A stretch of 64,000 nt of DNA from positions 6,728-70,727 of the forward strand of contig JBGPOS010000012.1 in NCBI GenBank assembly GCA_041488155.1, in the 5' to 3' direction. The first letter of the stretch is position 1. Every line of letters starts with the position of its first letter. The notes beneath the pieces are model-generated. The model was not told the DNA's origin. It ran no database searches and saw only the letters and a program-made list of their open reading frames with translations. The position numbers and the translations under genes are program-made. Below, one piece after another: positions 42,991 to 51,935 of this stretch. This DNA is from JBGPOS01 sp041488155 (GTDB taxonomy: Bacteria > Chloroflexota > Dehalococcoidia > Tepidiformales > Tepidiformaceae).

Positions 42991-44229
42991 CTAGCGCAGG
43001 CTGGCCAGCACTTGATGCGTGTGCTCGCCCAACCGGGGCGGGCGGGCTATCTCGACGGGCGTCTCCGAGAGACGGTAAGGGGCGCCCGGGAACTCGACCG
43101 CCGCGCCCAGGGAGTCGAAATCTATCGTCCGGAACCAGTGGCGTGCCCGAAGCTGGCGGTTCTCAGCCAGGTCCTTTGCGGTCGAAACGATCCCCACGCT
43201 GAGCCGTCGTTGTTGACCCTCCTCATAGGCCTCCGTTGCCGTGAGGGAAGCGATGAATTGGGTCACGACGTCGTTCAGGTGGCTTAGTTGGGGGAAGAGG
43301 GCGACGGCGGACTGGGGGTTTGCCATGACCTGCGACAGCGTCCCGAGGTTCAGGCTCTCGCAGGTCGTCCGGTAGGGTTCTTCGTCGAGGTCGGCAGCCA
43401 TGCCGCGCTCGCGCATCCAGGAGACCATTTCGGGGAAGTCGGCGCCGCTGGGCGCAAGGATGTAGAGAGTGACGTAGCCACCGCCCTTCGATTCGTAGAC
43501 GCCCATCCCCGGGAGCGGAACAGGAATCAGGCCTCGTTCTCCGGTCCGGGTGCGGTTTCGCCTCTGCAGATCCCAGGTCTGCATCGCCGTCTCCTGGGAC
43601 ATCGAAACGGCTTCCTGTGCAGAAACGTCGACCAGTTGGCCATGGCCGGTCGCTTCGGCGTAGAGGATAGCGAGGAGCGTGCCCTGGGCAGCCTGAATGC
43701 TCGCGGAGGCGTTGGCCTGATGACCGTAGATGACGTTTGGCGGGTCGGCCGGCTCACCGGCAAGGGTCATGATCCCGCCCATCGCCTGGCCGACGATGTC
43801 GCTGTAGGCGTAGTGCGAATGGAGGCCGGTCTGACCGAAGCCGGTGATGGAGGTGTAGACAAGTGACGGCTTCACGGCGCGGAGATCGGGGTAGCCGAGG
43901 CCGCGGGCGGCGAGGTAGCCGGGGGCGTTGTCTTCGAGGACAACATCGGCGCTGAGAGCCAGTTCGCGCGCGAGGTCCTGGCCCTCGCTCGCTTCCAGGT
44001 CGAGCACGACGGACTTCTTGGAGGTGTTGTGCACCCAGAAGGCGATGCTGGTGTCAGGCCCAGGAGCAGCCGTCGCATAGAAGGGAGGTGTCCTGCGTTG
44101 AACACCTCCGCCCGGGGGCTCGACCTTGATCGTGTCGGCGCCCAGGTCGGCGAGCAGACGGCCGCAGTAGGATCCGAGCTCGTCCGTGAACTCGACCACC
44201 CGGATGCCTGCGAGGGCCCCGTCAGCCAC
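42991..44229 (-). CDS. CaiB/BaiF family protein lacking the catalytic Asp
   Basis: 412 residues, GTG start three bases after the nitronate-monooxygenase-like stop. Same fold as its neighbour: ALAGIRVVEFTDELGSYCGR, then LLADLGADTIKVEPPGG and SDIVGQAMGGIMTLAGEP. The residue at the nucleophile position is Asn173 (YGHQANASAS, codon 43711-43713) instead of Asp. It may be a non-catalytic partner of the adjacent CaiB protein, or bind CoA esters with another chemistry (some family members are racemases or lyases). Confidence 0.88.
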   Translation of the reverse strand: MADGALAGIRVVEFTDELGSYCGRLLADLGADTIKVEPPGGGVQRRTPPFYATAAPGPDTSIAFWVHNTSKKSVVLDLEASEGQDLARELALSADVVLEDNAPGYLAARGLGYPDLRAVKPSLVYTSITGFGQTGLHSHYAYSDIVGQAMGGIMTLAGEPADPPNVIYGHQANASASIQAAQGTLLAILYAEATGHGQLVDVSAQEAVSMSQETAMQTWDLQRRNRTRTGERGLIPVPLPGMGVYESKGGGYVTLYILAPSGADFPEMVSWMRERGMAADLDEEPYRTTCESLNLGTLSQVMANPQSAVALFPQLSHLNDVVTQFIASLTATEAYEEGQQRRLSVGIVSTAKDLAENRQLRARHWFRTIDFDSLGAAVEFPGAPYRLSETPVEIARPPRLGEHTHQVLASLR

Positions 44230-44232
44230 GAT

Positions 44233-45402
44233 CTACTCCGGGACGGCCGTGACAGTGGCGGGCAGCCTGCGGCCGATGATGTCAGCGGCCTGGGCGACCA
44301 TGTCGTGGAGGATGGCTGCCGCCGGCCTGACCTGCTGGAGCATGCCAGAGATTTGGCCGGCGGCGTTCATGAGCAGGTCCTCGCGGCCGGCTTTGCGCAC
44401 CGAATACACAAGATCCTGGATGAGCAGGCCCTGGAGGCCCATCGGAAGCGGCTGAATGCCACTTGCTTCCCAAGCTTCGATCAGCGGGTTGGTGATGTTG
44501 CGCATCGTCTTGCCGCTGTAGAGGCGGGTAACGCGCGTGTCTTCTTCAGTCGCGGCGATGATGCGCTGCTTCTGGAGCAACGGCTGATTGGCTTCGTCGG
44601 AAACGAGGAAGGCGGTCCCGCACCAGACGCCCACTGCTCCCAGCGCGAGAGCGGCAGCAATCCCGCGCCCGTCGGCGATGCCGCCGGCGGCGATGACGGG
44701 CTTCGGAGAGACTGCGTCGATGACCTGGGGCACGAGCGCGAGGGTCGCGATGCGCCCGGTGTGGCCGCCTGCCTCCGTGCCCTGGGCGACAACGACATCG
44801 GCGCCGGCATCGGCAACGCGGCGGGCGTTCTTCACGTTCCCGACGAGTGAGAGCACTTTCGTACCGCTCGCGTGCAGTCGTTCGATCCACGGCGCCGGGT
44901 TTCCCAGACCTGAGGCGAAGACGGCAACCTTCTCTTCGATCACGATCTCCATCTGGGCGTCGGAGAGGCCTCCGCCGGGGCGAATCGCCCGAACCGGCTG
45001 GGCGGCAGGAGGCGCCTGGTATTCCTGCCAGGCGATGCCGAGGTCCTCGGCGATCTTGCGAACGCCGGCGCGCGTGGCGGCGGGGATGAGGTCGCGCGGG
45101 TCAGGCGGCATCTCGCCGCTGGCGGCGCCGCCCATGTAGTTCGACGGGAGCAGGAGGTCGACACCGAAGGGCCTGTCGGTCATCGAACGGACGGTGTTGA
45201 TCTCCTCGCGCAGCCGCTCGGGGCCGAAGCCGGCTCCACCGATCACGCCGAGGCCGCCCGCGTTCGAGACGGCGGCGACGAGTTCGGCGGTGGCCACCGG
45301 TCCCATGATCCCGCCGGCGACGGGTCCCATGCCCGCGAGCACGACGGGGTATTCGATGCCAAGCATGTCGCACAGGGCCGTGCGAAGCACAGGACGCGCC
45401 AT
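44233..45402 (-). CDS. Nitronate monooxygenase-like FMN protein (2-nitropropane dioxygenase family)
   Basis: 389 residues. LGIEYPVVLAGMGPVAGG and AAVSNAGGLGVIGG open the TIM barrel; VAQGTEAGGHTG holds the FMN/catalytic-His segment, and VIAAGGIADGRGIAAALALG is the phosphate-binding loop. The family oxidises alkyl nitronates, but many members are enoyl reductases or have unknown roles. First gene of a unit with two CaiB genes, suggesting a CoA-linked pathway rather than nitroalkane detoxification (inference). It is divergent from the box genes. Confidence 0.87.
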   Translation of the reverse strand: MARPVLRTALCDMLGIEYPVVLAGMGPVAGGIMGPVATAELVAAVSNAGGLGVIGGAGFGPERLREEINTVRSMTDRPFGVDLLLPSNYMGGAASGEMPPDPRDLIPAATRAGVRKIAEDLGIAWQEYQAPPAAQPVRAIRPGGGLSDAQMEIVIEEKVAVFASGLGNPAPWIERLHASGTKVLSLVGNVKNARRVADAGADVVVAQGTEAGGHTGRIATLALVPQVIDAVSPKPVIAAGGIADGRGIAAALALGAVGVWCGTAFLVSDEANQPLLQKQRIIAATEEDTRVTRLYSGKTMRNITNPLIEAWEASGIQPLPMGLQGLLIQDLVYSVRKAGREDLLMNAAGQISGMLQQVRPAAAILHDMVAQAADIIGRRLPATVTAVPE

Positions 45403-45433
45403 GGTCGGGACTCCAACGTTTCGTGTGAAGCGA

Positions 45434-45439
45434 AGTATA
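45434..45439 (-). promoter_or_regulatory. Candidate -10 for the nitronate monooxygenase-CaiB operon
   Basis: TATACT on the minus strand (5/6 to consensus), about 32 bases before the ATG at 45402. The matching -35 position falls inside the inverted repeat at 45455-45476. Confidence 0.45.
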
Positions 45440-45454
45440 CAGGGAGTGGAGGCT

Positions 45455-45476
45455 CCATCGAGGCCGCGCTCGATGG
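45455..45476. promoter_or_regulatory. Perfect inverted repeat between divergent operons (operator candidate)
   Basis: CCATCGAG, six-base spacer GCCGCG, CTCGATGG: an exact 8-bp inverted repeat centred between the two divergent -10 elements and covering the -35 position of both. A single regulator bound here could control the box genes and the nitronate monooxygenase-CaiB unit together. Confidence 0.55.
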
Positions 45477-45493
45477 TCCCGGCGAGAGGGCGA

Positions 45494-45499
45494 TAGAAT
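45494..45499 (+). promoter_or_regulatory. Candidate -10 for the boxC-boxB-bcl operon
   Basis: TAGAAT (5/6 to consensus). The -35 position is TCGATG (45470-45475), 18 bases upstream, inside the inverted repeat. Predicted leader about 30 bases to the boxC ATG at 45537. Confidence 0.4.
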
Positions 45500-45536
45500 G
45501 GGCGGGAGTTTCGCCCGCCGGAAGGACCGACGTTCT

Positions 45537-47189
45537 ATGGCCTCAGCCCCGGGTCCGGCCATCGCCTTCGAAACGAATCCCGCGCGCTACCGGCACTGGA
45601 CGCTGAGGGTCGAGGGCGATTGCGCGCGGCTCGTGCTGGGGGTAGAGAAGTTCGGCGGGCTGGACCCGGCCATCGAGCTGAAGGGCAACTCGTACGACCT
45701 CAGCGTTGACATCGAACTGGCGGACGCGGTCCAGCGGCTCCGGTTCGAACATCCGGGGGTACGGGCCGTGGTCATCAGTTCAGCCGATGACCGCATCTTC
45801 TGCTCCGGGGCCAACATCCACTCCCTTGCCCGGTCGTCTCATACCCATAAGGTGAACTTCTGTAAGTTCACCAACGAAACCAGGCTTTACATCGAAGAGG
45901 CGAGCGCGGAGAGCGGCCAGCGGTACATAGCCGCTTGCAACGGCGCCACCGCAGGCGGCGGCTATGAACTCGCGCTCGCCTGCGACGAGATCCTGCTGGT
46001 GGACGACGGCTCATCCGCAGTGAGCCTGCCAGAGATACCGTTGCTGGGGGTGCTTCCGGGCACGGGCGGGCTGACGAGGCTGGTAGACAAACGATCGGTG
46101 CGCCCCGATCTGGTGGATCTCTTTGCCACAATGGCAGAAGGGGTGAAGGGGAAGCGGGCGTTGGGCTGGGGCCTCGTTGACGCCGTCGCGCCGCGCAGCC
46201 GATTCGCGGAGGCAGTGGAGGCGCGAGTCGACGCGGCCAGCACCGGATCGAGGCAAGAAGCTGCAGGACCGGGAGTCTCCCTCGACGACCTCGCACCCAT
46301 CGTCGAGGCGGATCGGATCGCCTATCGCCACGTAAGCCTCGACTTCGACCATGGCGCACGCTTGGCCCATCTCACAGTGGCGGGCCCCCAGGTTGGCCAG
46401 CCGCGCGACGGAGTCCAGGCGCAGGCGGAGGGGGCTTCGTGGTGGCCGCTGCGCATGGCGCGCGAGCTCGACGATGCGCTTCTTCGGCTGCGGTTCAACT
46501 ACCCCCAAATCGGGCTCATCCTGCTGCACACGAGGGGCGACATCGAAGCTGCGCATGCCTGCGGAGAACTGCTGGCCGGCGATGGAGACCGCTGGATCGT
46601 GCGAGAGACGCGATTGCTGTTGGCGCGCGTGCTCAGGAGGCTCGACCTGACGGCGCGCAGCTTTTTTGCAATCGTGGATGGGGAATCGTGCTTCGCTGGT
46701 CCGCTTTTCGAGCTGCTGCTCGCAGCGGATCAGAGCTACGTGCTGGATGCCCCGGCGGTGCGTTCCCGGCCGGGCAGCCTCTCCAACGGGTTGCTCCCGG
46801 GCTGGAACGGGATGTCGCGGCTTTCGACGCGTTTTCTCAACGAGCCATCGCGTGTCGCAGGAATCCTCGACGCGGGTGGATGCGGGGCCATTGCGTCGGC
46901 GAGGATGGACGAGGCCGGGCTGGCGACGGTCCTCGTCGACGAGATTGACTTCGAAGACACGATCCGCATCGCCGTCGAGGAGAGAGCCAGTCTTTCGCCC
47001 GACGCCCTGACGGGACTGGAAGCTTCCGCCAGGTTTGGGGGACCGGAGACCATGGCGACCCGGATCTTCGGGCGCCTCTCGGCCTGGCAGAACTGGATCT
47101 TCACCCGCCCGAATGCAACGGGGGAAGCGGGCGCTCTGACCCTCTACGGCAAACCGGAACGCCCTCGATTCGATTACACAAGGACGTGA
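45537..47189 (+). CDS. boxC: Benzoyl-CoA-dihydrodiol lyase BoxC
   Basis: 550 residues from the ATG at 45537, 10 bases after GAAGGA. Two crotonase-type halves: the first (about 40-230) with VVISSADDRIFCSGANIHSL and ACNGATAGGGYELALACDEI, the second (about 280-490) with FAIVDGESCFAGPLFELLLA. FCKFTNETRLYIEEAS is characteristic of BoxC. The enzyme opens the ring of 2,3-epoxybenzoyl-CoA by hydrolysis, releasing formate and giving 3,4-dehydroadipyl-CoA semialdehyde. First gene of a compact boxC-boxB-benzoate-CoA ligase unit. Confidence 0.93.
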   Translation: MASAPGPAIAFETNPARYRHWTLRVEGDCARLVLGVEKFGGLDPAIELKGNSYDLSVDIELADAVQRLRFEHPGVRAVVISSADDRIFCSGANIHSLARSSHTHKVNFCKFTNETRLYIEEASAESGQRYIAACNGATAGGGYELALACDEILLVDDGSSAVSLPEIPLLGVLPGTGGLTRLVDKRSVRPDLVDLFATMAEGVKGKRALGWGLVDAVAPRSRFAEAVEARVDAASTGSRQEAAGPGVSLDDLAPIVEADRIAYRHVSLDFDHGARLAHLTVAGPQVGQPRDGVQAQAEGASWWPLRMARELDDALLRLRFNYPQIGLILLHTRGDIEAAHACGELLAGDGDRWIVRETRLLLARVLRRLDLTARSFFAIVDGESCFAGPLFELLLAADQSYVLDAPAVRSRPGSLSNGLLPGWNGMSRLSTRFLNEPSRVAGILDAGGCGAIASARMDEAGLATVLVDEIDFEDTIRIAVEERASLSPDALTGLEASARFGGPETMATRIFGRLSAWQNWIFTRPNATGEAGALTLYGKPERPRFDYTRT

Positions 47190-47216
47190 GCGAGTCGCGC
47201 GGCGGCTCGAGGAGGA

Positions 47217-48623
47217 GTGGTGCCTGACCTCTCGGCAATCCCCAACAACGTCGGTCTCGAATCGGACACGCGCCTGCAGCGGGCGCTCGAACAGTGGCAG
47301 CCAGACTTTCTGAACTGGTGGATGGATGTTGGCCCCCAGGGCTGGCAGGCACACGACGTCTACCTGCGGACGGCCGTGAGCGTCGAGGCCGGTGGCTGGG
47401 CCCGGTTCGCTTACGTGAAGATGCCCGACTACCGCTGGGGGATCTTCCTCGAACCGGACGCCGAGGAGCGCCGAATAGGCTTCGGTGAGTACGCGGGCCG
47501 TCCGGCCTGGGAGGACGTCCCGGGGGAGCATCGCAACGCGCTACGGCGGATCATCATCACGCAGGGAGACACCGAGCCCGCTTCGGTGGAGCAGCAGCGG
47601 CTGCTCGGCAACACGGCGCCTTCGATGTACGACCTTCGCAACCTGTTCCAGGTGAACGTCGAAGAGGGCCGCCACCTCTGGGCGATGGTCTACCTGCTGC
47701 ACCGCTATTTCGGCCGCGACGGACGAGAGGAGGCGGCAGACCTGCTCGAACGGAGGTCAGGCGACCCGGACAAGCCGCGCATCTTGAGTACGTTCAACGA
47801 GCCCATCGACGACTGGCTCTCGTTCTTCATGTTCACCATGTTCACGGACCGCGACGGCAAGTATCAGTTGGCGTCGCTTGCCGAAAGTGGATTCTCTCCG
47901 CTATCACGAACGACTCGCTTCATGCTGACAGAGGAAGCGCACCACATGTTCGTGGGCGAGTCGGGGATCGACCGGATCGTTCAGCGCTCTGCGGAGCTTA
48001 TGTCCAGGGGCGAAGATCCGAGGGCCGCCGGCGCCATCGACATCGCGACCGTGCAAAGGTACCTGAACCGCTGGTTCAGCCTCTCCATCGACCTTTTCGG
48101 CGGGGAGGTCAGCAGCAACGCGGCTGACTACTTCGCGGCGGGCCTGAAAGGACGCTACCGGGAGTCGAACTACCCGGACCACCTGGCATTAGATTCCGGC
48201 TACAGACTCCCGCTGGTGGAGGAGGGGCGACTGGTCGAGCGCGAGGTGCCTCTCCGGAACGCACTCAACGAGGTGCTTCGGGACGCGTACGTACGCGACT
48301 GCCAGCGAGGAGTCGACCGTTGGAACCGGACGCTGGCGGGCTTCGGGCTGAGCGGAGTCGAGCTCCGGCTACCCAACCGGCGCTTCAACCGGCGCATCGG
48401 CGCCTACGCGAGCCTCTGCTTCGATCCCGAGGGGAAACAGATCAGCCGCGAGGATTGGGAGAGGAGATCGGGCGAGTGGTTGCCCGGCGTGGCCGACCAG
48501 GCTTACGTCCAATCGCTGATGAAGCCTGTCTACGAGCCGGGGAAGATGGCTTCGTGGATCGCAGCGCCGGCCAAAGGCATCAACGGGAAGCCGCCAGATT
48601 TCGAATACGTCCGCATGGGATAG
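47217..48623 (+). CDS. boxB: Benzoyl-CoA 2,3-epoxidase subunit BoxB
   Basis: 468 residues; two adjacent GTG codons (47217, 47220) follow GGAGGA. The N-terminal IPNNVGLESDTRLQRALEQW and LNWWMDVGP are strongly BoxB-like. Diiron ligands are expected in NVEEGRHLWAMVYLLH and LTEEAHHMFVGESG, both intact. BoxB uses O2 and electrons from the reductase BoxA to epoxidise benzoyl-CoA. No boxA-like gene lies in the window, so a reductase must be encoded elsewhere. 28 bases after boxC and 12 bases before the ligase. Confidence 0.94.
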   Translation: MVPDLSAIPNNVGLESDTRLQRALEQWQPDFLNWWMDVGPQGWQAHDVYLRTAVSVEAGGWARFAYVKMPDYRWGIFLEPDAEERRIGFGEYAGRPAWEDVPGEHRNALRRIIITQGDTEPASVEQQRLLGNTAPSMYDLRNLFQVNVEEGRHLWAMVYLLHRYFGRDGREEAADLLERRSGDPDKPRILSTFNEPIDDWLSFFMFTMFTDRDGKYQLASLAESGFSPLSRTTRFMLTEEAHHMFVGESGIDRIVQRSAELMSRGEDPRAAGAIDIATVQRYLNRWFSLSIDLFGGEVSSNAADYFAAGLKGRYRESNYPDHLALDSGYRLPLVEEGRLVEREVPLRNALNEVLRDAYVRDCQRGVDRWNRTLAGFGLSGVELRLPNRRFNRRIGAYASLCFDPEGKQISREDWERRSGEWLPGVADQAYVQSLMKPVYEPGKMASWIAAPAKGINGKPPDFEYVRMG

Positions 48624-48635
48624 GGGCACGGGCCG

Positions 48636-50183
48636 ATGAAACCGTTCAACGCGTCGGAGTATCTCCTGGATCGCCGGATTGAGAGCGGCGACGCGAGCCG
48701 AGTTGCGCTCCGGTTCCGGGGCGGGTCCGTCACATACGGCGAGCTGCTGGAACGCGTGCGGAGGGCGGCTGGCGGCCTGCGTTCGCTGGGGGTCAGGCCC
48801 GAGGAGCGGGTGTTGCTGGTGCTCCTCGACAGCCCGGAGTTCATCGCGACGTTTCTCGGGGCGGTGCGGATCGGCGCCATCCCCGTGCCACTCAATCCGC
48901 TCTTGCCGGGCCGGGACCTTGGGGTGATAGCGGCCGACACGAGGGCGCGGGTGGCGGTGGTGTCGGCGGAGCGGGCCGAGGCCGCGCTCCCCGGCCTCAT
49001 AGCGGGGGCACCTGAGCTCGGCGACTTCATCATCGCCGGCGAAAGTGATCTCGCACCCGAGGGGAGGCGCGTCCATCGATGGGATGAGCGGATGACGGCG
49101 GAAGCCAATGGAGAAGCGTTCGCGACGTGGGAGGATTCGCCCGGGTTCTGGCTCTGCACTTCGGGGACGACCGGACGGCCAAAGCTGGCGATGCATCGCC
49201 ACGTCGACCTGCGCTTGACCGCTGAGGGCTACGCACGCGAGGTGCTCGGGCTCACGGCCGAGGACCGCTGCTTCTCCGTCGCGCCACTGTTTCACGCCTA
49301 CGGCCTTGGAAACTCGATGAGCTTTCCGCTTTCGGCCGGCGCTACCGCGATCATCGAGTCAACCCGCCCGCCCACACCGGCGCTGATCGCGAATGTTGTC
49401 ACGGCAGAGCGGCCGACGCTGTTCTTCTCCGTGCCAACTTCGTACGGGGCCGTCCTCGCGGCCGACCTGCCGGGCGACACGTTCCGATCGGTCCGGCAGG
49501 CGGTTTCGGCGGGCGAAGCGCTCCCGGCCGACTTCCTCACACGCTTCCAGGGACAGTTCGGGGTCGAGATCCTGGACGGAATCGGGTCGACCGAGCTGAC
49601 CCACATCTTCATTTCGAATCGCCGGGCTCAGTCGCGACCGGGCTCGTCCGGGACGCCGGTCGGCGGCTACCAGGTTCAGTTGGAGGATGATGCGGGAACC
49701 CCTTTGCCAGCGGGCTCGACCGGGCATCTGTATGTGGCGGGGGGCTCTGCTGCGACCGGATACTGGTGCCAGGCCGAGGCGTCTCGGAAGACCTTCCGGG
49801 GGGATTGGGCCCGCACCGGCGACATGTACGCCAGTTCGGAAGACGGGTTCTACACCTACCTGGGACGTTCGGACGACATGATGAAGGTGGCTGGCGAGTG
49901 GGTTTCGCCGGCTGAGGTCGAGGCGGTCCTTGTGGAACATCCCGACGTGCTCGAAGCCGCGGTCATCGGTGAGGTCACGAGCGAGGGCCTGACCCTGCCG
50001 GTTGCGTACGTGGTCGCGAGTCCCGGGCGGAGCATCGACGAGAAGTCACTGGCCGAGTTCTGCCGGGGGAGACTGGCCGGGTTCAAGCGACCGCGCCGGA
50101 TCATCGTGGTGGCCGAGCTGCCAAAGACCGCGACGGGGAAGATCCAGCGCTCGGAGTTGCGCGCGGCGAAACCAGGGAAGTAG
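48636..50183 (+). CDS. Benzoate-CoA ligase
   Basis: 515 residues, ANL superfamily, most like the benzoate-CoA ligase group (BadA/BclA): the opening FNASEYLLDRRIESG is typical of that group. Motifs: CTSGTTGRPKLAMHRH (phosphate loop), FHAYGLGNSMSFPLSAGA, DGIGSTELTHIFISN, RTGDMYASSEDGFY, GRSDDMMKVAGEW and C-terminal KTATGKIQRSELR with the catalytic Lys. Makes benzoyl-CoA from benzoate, ATP and CoA, feeding BoxB/BoxC encoded just upstream. Confidence 0.94.
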   Translation: MKPFNASEYLLDRRIESGDASRVALRFRGGSVTYGELLERVRRAAGGLRSLGVRPEERVLLVLLDSPEFIATFLGAVRIGAIPVPLNPLLPGRDLGVIAADTRARVAVVSAERAEAALPGLIAGAPELGDFIIAGESDLAPEGRRVHRWDERMTAEANGEAFATWEDSPGFWLCTSGTTGRPKLAMHRHVDLRLTAEGYAREVLGLTAEDRCFSVAPLFHAYGLGNSMSFPLSAGATAIIESTRPPTPALIANVVTAERPTLFFSVPTSYGAVLAADLPGDTFRSVRQAVSAGEALPADFLTRFQGQFGVEILDGIGSTELTHIFISNRRAQSRPGSSGTPVGGYQVQLEDDAGTPLPAGSTGHLYVAGGSAATGYWCQAEASRKTFRGDWARTGDMYASSEDGFYTYLGRSDDMMKVAGEWVSPAEVEAVLVEHPDVLEAAVIGEVTSEGLTLPVAYVVASPGRSIDEKSLAEFCRGRLAGFKRPRRIIVVAELPKTATGKIQRSELRAAKPGK

Positions 50184-50196
50184 GGCGCGGCCCTTC

Positions 50197-50952
50197 TCAA
50201 GCGGCGGTGCGGCTGGCGCGAAATGGCGGCGCGGCGGTCGGATGGTCGGTTTGTCGCCATGCTGCCAGCGGCGAGAACGGCCGCAAGGAGGAGACGGCGA
50301 GCCAGAACCCCTGGATGCCGCAGAGGAACTCCAACGGCCAGGCGTCGAGGGCGAGGAAGTAAAAGGCCATCCCGCCGCTGACGAGAGCCAGCGCCATTCC
50401 TCCGACGGCCGCGGTTAACGGCCAGCGACTCAAGCCCCGCTGCGCCCAACGGGGAAGTTCGCTGCGGGGGACGAAGCGGTCCCAGGCGGCCTGGCGGCGC
50501 CAACCCGTGCCCACGATTGTCGCCATGGCGGCGATGGCAACAGCGTCCGGCGCGAGAGCGACGACCTTGATTACCGAGGGCGCGAACCGGCTGACGAGCA
50601 CAAGGAGGACGACCTTCCCACCGAGCAGGCTCCAGCACCAGGGCTGGCGGAACTGGCTCACTGCGAAGCGCAGCTGACGCCACCACCACGACCTCTGCGG
50701 CGCTGGCAGGGTGGCGACCGTCACGCTGCCGCGGGCTACGTGCCAGCGATGCTCGCGCTGGGCGGCGTCGACAAATGGTGCGAACACGACGAAGAGGAAG
50801 ACCGGGAACTCGATCACGGCGATCCAGGGTGGGACCGGGGAGACGAACAGGTCGCGGGCCGCCAGTGCTGCCAGCAGGATGGTGGCCGCGGGGAGCACCC
50901 AGCTGCCCTGGTAGTAGCGCCAGGCGATCACAGCAGCCCGACGGGCGTTCAT
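50197..50952 (-). CDS. Multi-spanning membrane protein of unknown function
   Basis: 251 residues from the ATG at 50952. About five hydrophobic helices, e.g. VLPAATILLAALAARDLF, VIEFPVFLFVVFAPFV and SLLGGKVVLLVLVSRFA. Rich in Trp and Arg, with a Pro/Thr/Arg tail. I do not recognise a family. It converges with the benzoate-CoA ligase gene (13 bases between stops). Its start is 46 bases from the stop of the enoyl-CoA hydratase, so it may be the second gene of that unit. Confidence 0.65.
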   Translation of the reverse strand: MNARRAAVIAWRYYQGSWVLPAATILLAALAARDLFVSPVPPWIAVIEFPVFLFVVFAPFVDAAQREHRWHVARGSVTVATLPAPQRSWWWRQLRFAVSQFRQPWCWSLLGGKVVLLVLVSRFAPSVIKVVALAPDAVAIAAMATIVGTGWRRQAAWDRFVPRSELPRWAQRGLSRWPLTAAVGGMALALVSGGMAFYFLALDAWPLEFLCGIQGFWLAVSSLRPFSPLAAWRQTDHPTAAPPFRASRTAA

Positions 50953-50998
50953 TGTATTGGGAGGAACGTCCGTGCGACCCGCCTTCCGTAGTGCTGTC

Positions 50999-51814
50999 TC
51001 AGATCGGTTCAGGCTCTGGGGTGGGTTGTCCAGTCCGCAGCTTCTTGAAGTCCGGCGGCCGTCGCTCGAGGAAGGCAGCGATAGCCTCGAGGTTCTCCGG
51101 CGACCCGACCTGGGCGGCCATCCCTTCGGCCTCGGCCCCCAGTGCCGCCTCGACTCCGGCTTTGCGGGCCGCGAGCAGCGTGCGTTTGATGCCCTGTAGC
51201 GACCCGACCGCGAACTTCGCCATGTCGCGCGCCTTCTCCAGGGTTCGCGGCAGGACCTCGTCGTCGGGCATAGCAGCCGTCGCGATGCCCGTCTCGACGG
51301 CACGCGCGGCATCTATCCACTCCGCGGCCAGCAACAACTCGGCCGCCTGCCGGGCGCCAACGACGACCGCAAGCATGTAACTGCTTGCGCCCTCGGGCAC
51401 GAGGCCCAGGGCGGCGAACGGCAGACGCAGTCGCAGGCTCTCGCCTGCGTAGACCACGTCGCAGTGGAACAGCATCGTGCAGCCGATTCCGACGCCGACG
51501 CCGCGCACAGCCGCGAGGAGGGGCTTGTCGAACTCCGTCAGGGCCTCCATGAAAACCGCGTACCCTGAAGCCCGGTCCTCGCTGCCGGGTTCCCTGCGGC
51601 TGCCGAACGAGCTGAGATCGACCCCGGCAGAAAAGTCTCCCCCGGCGCCAGTGACTACGACAACGGCGACTCGCGGGTCGGTGCGGGCGTCGCGAAACGC
51701 GGCGGCAGCCTCCTGCCACTGTTGCTCATCGAAGGCGTTCTTCTTCTCGGGGCGATTGAACGTGATGAGCAACACTCCGTCCCCGTCGAGTTCGCTCAAG
51801 ATGCGCGCTGCCAT
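50999..51814 (-). CDS. Enoyl-CoA hydratase/isomerase family protein
   Basis: 271 residues from the ATG at 51814, with GGAGG 5 bases upstream. Crotonase fold: LITFNRPEKKNAFDEQQW, VVTGAGGDFSAGVDLSSFG (first oxyanion Ala-Gly), AVRGVGVGIGCTMLFHCDVV (second oxyanion Gly). At the position of the first catalytic Glu of hydratases the sequence is LPFAALGLVPEGASSYML, which keeps Pro-Glu-Gly-x-x, as in many isomerase/hydratases. Acts in acyl-CoA metabolism; substrate unknown. An extended -10 lies just upstream. Confidence 0.88.
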   Translation of the reverse strand: MAARILSELDGDGVLLITFNRPEKKNAFDEQQWQEAAAAFRDARTDPRVAVVVVTGAGGDFSAGVDLSSFGSRREPGSEDRASGYAVFMEALTEFDKPLLAAVRGVGVGIGCTMLFHCDVVYAGESLRLRLPFAALGLVPEGASSYMLAVVVGARQAAELLLAAEWIDAARAVETGIATAAMPDDEVLPRTLEKARDMAKFAVGSLQGIKRTLLAARKAGVEAALGAEAEGMAAQVGSPENLEAIAAFLERRPPDFKKLRTGQPTPEPEPI

Positions 51815-51834
51815 GGCCCCTCCGATGGGCGGCG

Positions 51835-51843
51835 ATGATACCA
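51835..51843 (-). promoter_or_regulatory. Extended -10 promoter for the enoyl-CoA hydratase gene
   Basis: Minus strand 51843-51835 reads TGG-TATCAT, TGn plus a 5/6 match to TATAAT. The predicted start leaves a leader of about 14 bases with a GGAGG before the ATG. Confidence 0.5.
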
Positions 51844-51935
51844 GCATCTCGTCCGTCGCCGGGCCCGTAGCACGAGCTGACACTTCGAAAGAACGGCTGC
51901 CCATCGAACGCCCGGTTCAGCGTAGACTCGCAGGC

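Noticed and set aside
46011..47531. 506-codon minus-strand frame opposite boxC and boxB
   Set aside because: Antisense of strongly conserved box genes, Arg/Pro-rich, no domain.
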